In this document: positions 24,561-37,300 of the stretch, in pieces
How positions within the stretch are numbered: position 1 is the first letter of the stretch
Layout: every line of letters begins with the position of its first letter
From: Morella rubra
Lineage: Eukaryota; Streptophyta; Magnoliopsida; Fagales; Myricaceae
DNA: 64,000 nucleotides
Assembly (NCBI GenBank): GCA_003952965.2
Contig: CM025852.1
Coordinates: 18,983,279-19,047,278 of the forward strand
Reading direction: 5' to 3'
Notes under the pieces: generated by a model
Told to the model about the DNA's origin: nothing
Databases searched by the model: none
Seen by the model: only the letters and a program-made list of their open reading frames with translations
Position numbers and translations under genes: made by a program

Positions 24561-25395
24561 TTCATTATTCGAAGTTTTGCATTTGAGGAATTTGACTCTA
24601 TGTCAGAATCTGAAAGTATTATCTTCATAGCGTTCTTCCCTTTCAATTTTAAGTAAGTAGGACATTCAGCCTTGAAGTGCCCCAAATCCTTTGCACCCGT
24701 GACATTGCAGCCCTTGTTCTTGCTTCTTTTTAAACTCTTTCTTTTCAGATTTATCCCTTTGCTCATCACTATTCTAGCTTGGTTTCTTCGTAGCTTTCCA
24801 ATTTGATTTTTGGCCTTTCCAATTTTTGGCCTTCTTAAACTTAAATGCTTTCCTAAATTTTTTAACAAGCAATGCCATGTCTTCTTCATCAAACCTTTCA
24901 TTTTCAGATTTGGAATCCTCTTCTATTGAGTTCAATGCAATGGATTTTCCTTTCTTTGTTGCGGAAAGAGTCATTTCGTAGGTCTGAAGAGATCCTATAA
25001 GTTCATCTAGTTTGATGGAATGCAATATTTTGCTCTCTTCAATAGCAGTCACCTTAGGCCTAAATCTCTCTGGTAATGACCTTAAGACTTTACGAACTAC
25101 TTTGGATTCAGCCATCTTCTCTCCTAGGCTAAAACTCGAGTTTACCAAGTTAGTGAGTTTCCCATAAAAGTCATCAAAGCACTCATCCTCTTTCATTCTA
25201 AGTTCTTCAAACTTAGAAATAATCATTTGCAATTTTAAGTCTCTAACAGCCTTAGTTCCTCCATGCGTAGTCACGAGAATGTCCCAAGCTTCCTTTGCCC
25301 TTTCACAATTCGAAATTCTTATAAACTCCTCAGCGGACACACTAGTAAATATGGCATTTAATCCCTTAATTATTCCAGCCCGCTGTTCTCTCTTT
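24561..25395 (-). pseudogene. Copia gag (UBN2-type) island, broken
   Basis: Minus-strand gag of a Sirevirus-like copia element. From 25395 down it reads MNAIF-like LNAIFTSVSAEEF, then CERAKEAWDILVTTHGGT, LQMIISKFEELRMKEDE, DDFYGKLTNLVN, LRSLPERFRPKV, LDELIGSLQTYEM and an acidic ENERFDEEDMALL segment, matching the gag_polypeptide UBN2 pattern. A frame change near 24790 leads into a basic stretch and a damaged CCHC knuckle keeping GHFKAEC, ending SDSDIES. Both edges run into anomalous sequence: the true N-terminus is lost beyond 25395, and protease and integrase are absent on the other side. Same strand and lineage as the RT at 18420-19895, so probably the same element. Confidence 0.85.
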
Positions 25396-28300
25396 TTAGT
25401 CCGTGCTCCAAAGTTGTGAATTCCTCTAACTAGTGACCTCATTTAAACGCGAGTTAACACTGTTGGTTTTTTCTCATCCAGAGAGCTATATATCCTCACG
25501 GTAGGTACCAAACTCTTCTCGCGCGCTCTCTTAACTGGGATTTATTGAATGAACTATGCCTTCATTGCAATGTTTATATCTACTATGCTATCGCAACTAT
25601 AGTCTTTAGTTAGGTGTAGGCTAGAGGTCCATACGAAAGAGATGGGAATGTTGTAGAAACACCTCTTATTGCAGAAACAATCGGTACCTTAAAGTCGCCT
25701 GGTAACTTCCTTCTCATAGGCCCTAGTTACCTAACTCCTTTGCTGGGAGCTCCTTAACCTGATATCGCGCCCAAAGTATGTGAGCTTGTTCTCGATTGAT
25801 GGACTGGTTTAAAATGGCTCCATCAGCTATGGCCCGGTCTGATGTAGACCAATAATAAACTGAAATAATTACTCTCTAGCACTCAATACTCAGGTGTACA
25901 TACCCACCATCTGTATACCGCATCACTGGAGCGACGTTCTGAAGCGGGTCTCTTTTCCCGTCAATACTGTAGAAATAGACGTCCTTATAGCCAAAATAGT
26001 GAAACTTATTCAAGAATCATTCTTAATCCCCTCCTTTAACCATAATGAGGATAGTTAGCAATTCTTTGTCCACAAGAGACGTACAAACCCGGCACATGTG
26101 CACATTCTACGCTACGCGACATATGTGACATACGCCCCACTAATACGCTTTTTCCCACAGCATGCAAGTCGCGATGTGAATAACGTTTTCCAACACGAGG
26201 AAACTCACAATATCCTATAAACCCGTTCCTCGCACTCTTATTTCCAGTTGCTCGAGAGGATATTCTTCCTCTATATACATCGATAACCTTTCAGAGCGAA
26301 ACATACTCGCAAAGAAATTCATTCAAATGAGATACTCTCTAGCTCCCTACGACATTCACTATGAGAACTACTGTGTGTCATTCTCTCCAACGGTTAAGAG
26401 TACCACAATAGGTATTCTGTCCTTTAGAGGATCAAGTCCACCGACATCACTGACCGCAACGAGAGCCAACATCCTCCTTCCTATGGGAACTGCTTCCCAG
26501 AAGAGCTAATGAAGATCTTGCATAACACATCACATGATGGTCTGGCCGAGATGTTATGAAGAAAGTAACATCTTCCGGCGCCTCCGGTAAGCCATGTTAT
26601 GTATCAGAGTGCTTCACCTAGCCTTTTCATAGTATATCTCCAAATATTACAAACTGAACTCGGTGAATGCTAGTGAGAATCCATGTCCGAGAGAAGTATC
26701 ACTGTGACACAATTAGATTCTAGATTGTTAAGCCGTCACTTTAGGATATTGTCTTATTCCTCAGAGAGCTCACACTCAACATCAAGGAACTTCTGTCTTC
26801 CTAAACTCAAGGGATCACTAGAGAGAACCCTAACTACAATACCAATCTCCTAAAAATGGGGCGCGATTGAGATGAGACTTTGTAGGCTTAATCTGTGGAG
26901 CGCGAATTAAAATGTGAGTTGCAAAGTATCTTCACGTGCTGCGCTCAGCTTCGGCTGTAGGCGACAAGTTCGTACTAAGACAAACGCATTGAATATAACC
27001 TCGGCATCATTTTCGGCCCGCCGCGCGGATGAAGACGATTTATGCTCTATGTGCAGGACTTGAACCCTATCAAAAGTAGACCATCGAGACGAGGAGATCT
27101 CTGGACTCCGTCATGATGGTGCATGCATTACTTGCATCCCTCTTTTTTGTGAGGAATATTATACCACAGTGTCGATCCAGCCAAAGAAAAGTGCGGATTC
27201 AGAATAATAAAGAGTCAGGTGGAAAGGCCTAGAACTACACGCGCAATCCCTTAAGGAAAGAGGAAGGTGATGTGTTAATACAGTTTCAAAATAGGCTCAA
27301 TACCATAAGAGTTGACAATCAACTTCTACTTGAGCGATGCGTTTCACCGGATTCGACTATAAGAGAAGTAACCTAGTGACTTCAGTGACCTGATTGGATT
27401 CGCTAAGAGGGTTAGTCTTGTGGGCAAACCTTAAGTATATTTCCACAAACGTGGCCAAAAGGTGTTCAAGCGTATAGAAGATGGGTCATGGTGCGGTAAT
27501 TTTTCTTGAGACTGTTTTCTTTATCTCAAAAAGGCGGTTTGATATTTTCCCGAATATAAGAATGTGCGATTCAAATTTGAGATCTATATTTGTGACAGCT
27601 CGTAGCGCTGGATTGAGATGTGACTTGAGTTCGGTAGTTTTACTGGAAACTCGCGAGCGCGCCTCCGGACTGCGGGCTGTTGTCAGGTGGTCTTGTCTAT
27701 CCAGACTGCATCTCTATACCTTTAAGAGCTGGATAATAACGCCACTTATATATATATATCCAGAGCTCTGCGCTATTTGTAACACCATGAACTCACACAA
27801 ATTGCACCACAACCTTTCGCACGTCTTTGTATCCTGAAAGCATTAGTAGACACTCATTTTTAGTTAATAGACTGCTATGCCAGAAGTGACACTTTTGGAC
27901 TCTATATATTTCTGCTACCTTGGTTCATGTCGTTTTGGTATGAGAAAATGGTTTGGCGCTACTTATGCAGACGACTGGTGAATGCCCTGGTTCATCTAAC
28001 CTAGGCACATATTTGGTGTAGACGTGAATTATTGTCATATAGCGCTCTAAGTTTTTACTCATATAAGTTATCGCTTCCTCCAAGTGAAAAAGGGGCAACA
28101 CACACATTAATGTTAGTCTGTAAGACAATTCCATTAAAAAATAGATTACTACCCCTGAATACTATCATTGTTTGAAATAAGCCTCATATGAGACTATTAA
28201 CTAAGAATAGGTACTGCAAGTTACAACCACAATAACGTCATTAATACTACTTGCTTTTGGCGATCGTTAATTCCTTCTCCTATCAAGGTTCATAGTGTTC

Positions 28301-31300
28301 CTAGTGGATTCTACTGGAGGCTCATATTAGGGCACATCGCACAAGTGGGTACTTAGGAGGTAGTGTAATACCTCAACTATCTTGTCCAGGATTAAACAAG
28401 AATAGCCTATAATTCTTTAGTTTCCACACCTATTAACCACAAGCAGATAATAAGAGCGATACTCTCGAACGAGACGGACAGATATCTTTGTGACGCCCCC
28501 TCTAATCCATTATTAATTATCTGGTAATTGGTGCTTCGTGCAGAAGTAATCTAGTGTTCATTCTATTGTTTCTACTTGTGTAACGATACTCTTGATTCGC
28601 GAGTTCGTGCATAACAATAAATTTCATTAGCAGGGAACTCCATATGCATGATTGGGTATAGAAGGATAATGTATAACCCAGGCTTTATTGAATTCCTTGC
28701 CTCAATAGAGATCGAGCACCTTGGCCGGCCTCTAAGCATTCCTCAATTCCCTCCCTAATGACATACTGGTGAACAATCTAATGTAAACTTGTGCCCAGGG
28801 TAGATGTTCTTACTCGCATACATATTTAGCCTATATGTTCTTATTTAGCCTACCTGCTTACCCATAGTGATCGAAATAACTCCATGATAAGCATCATAGT
28901 ACCATGTGTATTTGAGAGAAAAACCCAACGCTCAGATGAATGTGGCTTCGATATACGTGAGGGAGCCCCTGAGGTAGCATATGTTATTGTTGAGCCGGCC
29001 GAACCATCGAAGAACCGCAAAAGTCGAGCCATGGTAGAAACAGGAGTTATCAGAGTTTGGCCTAGTAGTGAGGGTAAGGACACTCTGGCTGTTCTCTGAA
29101 GACCTACATGGTTCGACTCCGATGAAATCAAAATACCATAAATCTCTAACATCTTATGTTTAAAGTATTGGTCTCAGTGGTGCCATTCCTTGCGTTGCTG
29201 TCCGGTTATCCCTCAATAAACTGCCTGGAGCTGAACCGAATTCCGCAAGCCGCTCGAAAGGGAGAGTCGTTGTAGAAGCCCGATGCTGTCAAGTATAATG
29301 TCGAATTATAATATACTCCTACTACCTTATATTAGAGTTTCATGGTGTTCATATAATATGAAAGTCAACCTCTCTGATTATTCCCTTATTGCTAATTCCT
29401 ATTTTTCCTCGAATGGCCCCTTGAACCCCTCAACGGGCAGCACGTATCACACTTTCTGCCCTCTTGGATCTCTTTTCTCTTTCTCGTACGAAATCATTGA
29501 AATCCTTAGTGCCGCGGTGGAGCCGTACTCACTACCGAGAACTCCACTCACATCAGCAATCGCCTCACTTGCATCATAGCTACTCCCTGCTAGCTTCTCT
29601 CAACTCTCGACATGCAGAGTGTATTGATTTCATGGGACTCTGTTAACATGTATTATGGCCTTGCATGTCCAATCTCTCTTAATTATGCTGAGCAGCTAAG
29701 AGAGAGCTTCTTCATTCTCCGGTTGAGACTTATTTCACCTTGCACCTGACAAGCAGGGAGGTGGCAAACTTCAGGCTCCGAGGAAAAAAAGATAATGAAG
29801 TTCCTGAGTTTCGACTTACATAGTGCCCAATAGCACACTTAAAATTAAGCGAAGGCCAAGTATGACTGGCTGTTCTCACACTGCTCGCGTATAGGGCCAT
29901 ATCCATTCTCTCAGGTTAGAATCGTGAGCATATGATATCCACCGGCTCTACCGACTCGGGAGAATACAGAACATTCGGCAAGCTGTTTTCTCTTTCACAT
30001 ATTTGATCGAGGTGTACAATATACACATTATGTCTTTTATTGGGAAAGATTAATATAGCAAAAGTGATTGTGACATTGCTAACTCAATGCTGTGTCTTCT
30101 GCATGTATTACTTTTCGTCGACCAGTTGCAATCGGAGGATTAGCAAGACATTAAGAAAAGCTTTCAAAGTACTTTCTGAGTATCCTCTTCGGAGGCGAGG
30201 TGTCCAGTGTCCTAGATGACGAGATAGAATTGAGAAGTGCCGATGCACGCAGCATAGGTTCTAACGCGTATCAGCAATGAGCTTAAAGAATCCTTGCCTG
30301 AATGCAGTGCGCCCTTCACCGACAGCGCTGGCAATGAATTGATGTACCGTCCTTTGCTTGGACCTGGCAGGTGTTTGTCTCCATCATTGGTGTGTCGTAC
30401 CCTTTCCCTCATTCTTATTCTGATGAGCCGGGGATAATGTGCGTTCTCCCAGCTCACCGCATGACGAGACTCATAATAAATACCGCAACTGTATTATCGC
30501 TATAGTACCGGCACTATCAAAGAACGATGTGCGCTGCTGGTGACTACAAATTGATTCAGTACATTCTATTCCTGAGTTAGGTCCCCCTGCCTATCACGTC
30601 TTTTTGCCTCAAGAGCACCCTGGCCAGTCTTCCGTCCACGATCGGGTGTGAGTACACAGCCCTCGACAAATATCGATCCAGGTTGTCCTCCTTCAAGATT
30701 AAGGTCTATTCTTTGAGCGTAACAGCTCCCCTCCTGCTTGTTATTAGCGAGTCCTAATGATCTGCGCTCATTCATATGTTAGAGGAAGCCTCTTTAATGT
30801 GGCTTTTGATTCAGCGGGTGCCCTCATCTTCTCAGTGATAAATCTCCAAAGACTCATGGCGCTCTTAACAGTGGGGCCCCTGTAACCGCCCACATGCGTG
30901 TCAGTTGTAATCTTTTGGCAGCCACAGATAAACTAGGTGCCTTCTCTCACAGTCTCCAGACCACACAGCACTGAAGATCTAGGCTCGCTCACATCGGTCG
31001 CGCCAAGAAGACCGCGGGTACCTCGCACCAACTGACGGTGATATAGTCGGTCGCTCTAGAGGTTACCATCAGTCCTGGACTTATGTGAAATTGCCAGATG
31101 CGGCTTAGTCAGACCGTAATTAAGTCTGACAATAGTCTCACGACGTCCGGATGCGCGCCCGCGCTAGCAGGTCCTCATTGGATGACTATGGCTAATTAAG
31201 ACCTGCTAGTATGCGCTTTGCACTTGCAGTTCGGTGAGATAGCATATTACGTGGACGCTTTCGATGCTTCGCTCCATTAGCTCTAAAGATATTAACTACA

Positions 31301-34300
31301 CAATAAGATCAAAAGAGAGGGCGGAGCGCTCAAAGTGTGCAATAACAAAAGAGGAATTTCTGATTATCCAATATGGTAGTATATAATATTTCCATAATGG
31401 GGAGTGAGAACGATGCAGGATGGCTTTTGGTACGAGAAATCACACAGAGAGCTCGAGATAAATAGGAAATTAGCGAGCTCTTCCGTATTCAGGAATAAAA
31501 TTATTGCCATGCTAGCTTTGGTAATCATCGTATACAGATCATTTAATGCTATACGCAACGTAAATAAGTGACATATTACTTGTGAATTCAATCAAGCGCT
31601 GACGCTTGACCCTTTCCAAGACTCCTCTTAACACTTGCTCCTGGTCTGGCGACATCTTTCGAATCCCACTTCTCTTCCCCCGCCATCCTCAGGGATACAA
31701 TGACATGGCTGCGGTCGAGTGATCGCGATGCACATTTTAATGATCCAAGAGGACCTGAGCATTGTGTAAAAAGCGTAATAAGAGAGAATGATATCTGAGA
31801 GAGCTCTCATCAGTGAGCAGTAGTTATTGGGCTCAAGTAGTCTGTTTTAACTCTGTGTGGGGTGGTTCATTAGATCTCAGCGTGGTGCTTAAACCGCTCG
31901 ACGTCTGAGCCTTCTTGAGTGAAGAGCAATACCTCCTGACATGAGAGCAACGGTCGTCCTCGTGTATTTACTTTCTTGTTTGCATCTCTGCGGGACTGGG
32001 ACAAGCCTAATGAGAGTATGATGAGTAGACTGTCGAACTTTCGGTGAGCGTAAATTTCAGTATCGCGCGCTATATGACAATATAATGTTGAAGCCGCCTA
32101 TTTATCTTTTCAAGTGCTCATGTTGGAGCAATATGAGTTGCTTAGAATGCTGAATTAGACTCCTGGGAATAGAAGTGTCTATCAATGGATGACTTGCTCC
32201 ATTTGAGTTCTTAGCCGAAATTACTATTGCCTATGCAAAAAATTCCAAGTCAGTGGGGTTAACTTTTAACTGTCCAAACTTCGTGTATTTGTAGTGTGCT
32301 GTCAATTATACCACTTGGCGCGCTAACTGAGTCTTTGTGTTATTCGAGCCTGGGATTCGTTGGCCTCATAAGGGCGAAATCAGAGCTCTCTCCCTTCGCT
32401 TGCCCTTTATGCTGGTTTTTACCTCTTATGTTAAGAAAGCAGACTTCGATCACATGTCAAGACACATGAAGAGGATACCATTTCTACTCAAAAGTCTAAC
32501 CACACGGAGGGGAGGAAGGGCACATTATTATTATGTAGGATCTCTCGTTATCTCGCGCATACACAATGCACTCCTACATCCTTTGTGGAATGCTATTGAT
32601 CCACCTCATCCAATAGACTAGGTCTACTTAAGTCAATAGAGAGAATGCCTAATTACTTAGATTTTGTATCTGGTATCAACATCTTCTTTACAGTACACAA
32701 AAGAAATTAAAATTAAAATTATGAATATTTCGAAATAATTAATCACATAGTCGAGTACCCTCATTGCCCTGTCTGAATTAGCAAGCACAACGTATATTGA
32801 TTTCCCTCTCTTTGCTCTCTCCCCTGCTTCTAGTCGACAAATGAGACGAAGTTGAACCAGACACATGTCCTGCTCGCCACTAGAATATTCTCAATTGTAT
32901 TGAGATTGCTCTGTCATAATTATAAGCCCTGCTAGTGAACGCATAGATGTTCATGAAATAGGTGGCACGCACAATCGTTGCTGTCTGTAGGCCCTTGGCA
33001 TATACTACCTACTCAAAGATGGTTAACGCTTTGAGTGACCTTACAGGTTCGCTCTGACACTCTTGGAAGAGAAACAATTAAAACAAATTTGCTGCTGAAC
33101 TGACTTTGTAGTGCCCCGAACAGAAGGATGTTATGTGATTAGGTGCATCCATTTGATGCCGGAATTTCATTATATTATACAAATGAAAACGCGCGATGTA
33201 AGAAATAGCTCGCATACTACTGGCCAAGAGCCAAAAAACCCACATATCGAGAGCACCAACAGTTCATTCTCTTAGGTCGCCAACAGAACTGCCCGCTCTC
33301 ACAAGCCTCGTATACCAATAAAGGGGCTCTCCCCCAAAGGACCCCCAAACTAACAAACAATCTTCCTTAGGACACTTCCTGCGTGCATACATCACTATTT
33401 AAAAGCCGTATACATTCGTATATACAAGATCACTCCTAATATTGCAACGACAGGAGAACATGTATGATACTAACCCATGATCGAGACCAATAGAAACTAA
33501 AGCGAATTGAGGGAAGTATCGAAAATTAGACAAAACACAATTGTATATAAGATCAAAAACGAAGTAAGAGAGACCAACTAGAGTGCGAGGAGTAAATAGT
33601 GATTACGACCAACCAAGAATATGGATTTATACGATCATTAAAAGTTTCAGTACAGGTCAGCCTGGGCTATAAAAAAAGAGAAAAGATCACTAGTCACAAT
33701 CAAAGATATACAAGGAACCTATTAAATAGAGCTAAAAAAAATAAAAAGAGTGGACGTGCTCTCTTCCTTTAAGCACGACGTCTCAGCTCGTGTCATCTAG
33801 GATGAAGGCCAAACATTATGCCCCTCTGTGTTGAGGATTTTATGGGGATGTAGCCGCACGTAGATTTCTAAGAGTATCAGATATCAACGCAAATTAAGAA
33901 ATGCACTAAAGAATCTTCGTTCGCATCGGCCTAAATAACTGGTCATTCACCGATCACTCCAACCATTGATGAAGGGGACTTTATGTGAGTTTACTCTATA
34001 GAGATTCTACTCTCCCTCACTATTCTGTAAAGAATCGATATATCACACTGCAGTGGAAGGAGCACAGTTGACGCCCAGAAAAATGCGAGGTCCTGGAACA
34101 TCTTCGAATTCCCTCATGCCCAGTGTATATAAGGATCCTATCATACTTAACCTTGTAAACCTATGTTTTTATTAGCGATTTTAGAACACACTTGAACGTG
34201 TCATTCCTGTTCGCACATCGTATTGAGGAACTCCCACTTAGTTTCTCAGTGAAAGAAGGAAAAGGCATATATCAAATACCGCCAACGCTCTCTGTAATGC

Positions 34301-37300
34301 CCATTAATTTGCGTGATACTTACTTCTCCAGGAGAAATACCTCCCCTATATCATTTCCATATAAACTCGTGTTCACCCGCAGCCTCTCTGTCTCACAAAC
34401 TTACATTAAACATGAGTTCCTCTTATTTTAGTCGATGTGGATTTTAGACCAGTCAAAGGGTTCGATGATGTTTCGATAACGACAGATCTCATGTCAATCA
34501 CACGTGTGCAAGCCTATCAGTTAACCTCTCCGCTGGCGTGTAGGACCCACGCCAAAGAAGAGGTCTCATCTCCACGACATATGTAGGGCTGGGATTCCAT
34601 GCTATGAGACTCGTTCCGATAATACTTGGGGCCGAGACTTGAAAATGAAGATAAAGATAAGAAACTTTTTCAAATCTTCGAATGGATTAGCAGTTACATG
34701 AAACTTGTTATCAAAGCTTGGTAGGAAAATGCTAGTGCTACATCTTCATTGCGTTCAAATTCGCGAATGTGTTCTCTCAAGTAGTACTATAATGTAGACT
34801 GCGCAGTTTTCATTGCGGTCTTATTGTTTCATTCGGCCTTCCTACAGGAGAGACTGGAGGACTGTAAGCCTATCTCCCTCTAATGGTGGTTAGTGCTTTA
34901 CAAGAGCCGACGAAAAAGCAATGTATCCTTGCTCCTCAGCGCGCAGCAGCATGACGGAACAAATCTTGGACAGATGAGACATCGTTAGGCCAATTCATAG
35001 TGCGAGTGAGACTCGACTTCAAGGACAATACGGGTATACAAGCACTAATTGTTGGTGTGGTGATCAGATTGTAACGTGCAAATAACCATTTTTACTTTTC
35101 CGTATTATCTATCCATGTAATCTTGCATCAAAGATGTCTAAGATCGATGAAGTAGTCTATGCTCTCGTACACCAGTGTATTAGAATGCAAAACCTAAATG
35201 TGATAACTGTTGCGTTGAATAATGAATATACTCAATTGACTTGAAAATTATAAAAAACAAGGCATAAGAGTGCAAGCACACTAACTGTCAACCTACCCGC
35301 GAGGGGCGTTTTATAGATAGTAGAAGCTCCGCAATATTCCAAATAATCTTTGAAATGAAGTTCTCGAGAATGGATCAATTTTTAAAACATCTAATGTCTA
35401 AAAGTTGATTACAGTAGGTGTCTCATAGAAGGATCCTAGACAATTTACAATCCTCGCTACATAATAACAATGCCAACAATTCATATGCAATTGAATGCTC
35501 GATAGAACCAAGAAATCCCTCTCGTCACTAAATGATTTAATCATTACAATAATACCAAGTAGGACAAAAAGTCTGATATAGGAAATTCATCGGGAGATAG
35601 TTGGAAAGACCTCGTATTTCTGATGGAAACCACATCACGACATATACAAACGCGAGAAAAGACCCAAACCAAAACGTGTTTTAGGATACTGGACACCTGC
35701 ATCCATAATAACAAGAATGACAAAAGCGCCGCAACATACAACATATCCGACTAAATGGAAATTCACGCCGCGTCCGTCTCTGAGAGAAGAAATCAAATCC
35801 TACCGTCTTTTACGACAATGTAAGTGAATAATAGAGACTGGACCCGTGGCTGGGGCTACACCTCAATACCTCTCGCCTATTGGGCATTTCCTCTTGACAA
35901 TAATAATATGGGCTCTCTAGTAAGTCCAAATGGAAAAACGTCCAATAATACATAGGGCACAGGGCCAAAGCCACTTGCTAGTTTTAACTCTGCTCTCTTT
36001 ATTTCCCTAATCTTTTAGAACACAGAGAATGCACCTCGAACCACCATAGAGTGCTGAAGAGTTAAACATATAGCTTACAGGACTCACTCTCGGAATGATG
36101 TCATCCGCCCCCTACTTCTTCTGGCTTGCCAATGATCAGGACCTCCTCCTCACTCTCTCTTCCACTACCTCCTTATTGCCGAATGTAGGTTGAATCTGAG
36201 AATTGATGCGAGATAAGTTATAAACCAAGAAAAAGCATCAGAGTGAAAAGTGTCGAAAAACTCAACCTTCGAAGCACAAACTTCCCTCGGATTTTTTATG
36301 CTTAAGAGGAATAGGAGTAGGTAGACAAAAAAACTCCCAAGAGGGACAAGGAGTCTCAGGATACTACACTATTCTCGTTGGTGATGGTCTCTATGTTTCT
36401 CCGTGTTGTCCCTCTTCGCTGTCTTCCTTTGTCTTTTCTACAAAAACACCATAATAAATAAAAGGAAGGAGTGAGAATATTCACAAGAGACTCCTTTGCT
36501 GGTGCCTCCATTCCATACTATAGGGGCATTTTACATGACTCTCTAACCCTCCAACATTGTTTATATCAATATAGTGTGGTATTGCGCGAAAATGATGTCG
36601 CCGGAACCTAATTCAGCCACCTCTCAATGGGCCACCTTACTTCTTTATTCATCCAAATAACCGTTGATTTTGATTTGTGCCCGTCCTTCGAAGCGGACTC
36701 TTATCCCTGACCCACGACACTTATATTGCCGAAAACAGCTGCGCGTAATTTCCTTTAGTCGACTTGGTCGACTGTGTGTTCGCACTTTATGATATAGTGC
36801 TCATCCAAATTTTCATTGGACTGACGTCGTCCAGTTATCCCCCCTAAACCTTTGCCTCCCTCTGAGTGTCGGCTTATCGAGTTCCATCGAATTCATCAAC
36901 CCCACTGTCTTAAATCCTATGCCACTATTTTGATCAAAATTGACCTAGATATGGCGGGCTGTAGTTCTCACACGGACTCGTGTTGTGCAATACCAGTTAT
37001 CATGAGTTGGGCGTACTCTGTTTATAGAGAAGAGTTATGGTCTAATCTTTCTCTCAAATAGCGGAAACCTTGCTCTCTCAAGCCTCTTGTATCACTGCAA
37101 TGTAGTGTGATATCTTTCTGCTTCACTTTTCTGATTGCTGAACGTGAATTTCTACAGGATTTTTCTACTTACAATATATAACCGCTCGTGGATCCGAGGG
37201 GAGAATACTAATTTCTATCCTTTCCTTGGTAACGGTGTACCTCCATGGTATACTAGTGTTCCAACGTGACCCCATATTTCTCATGTTCCTCGTGTTTCCT

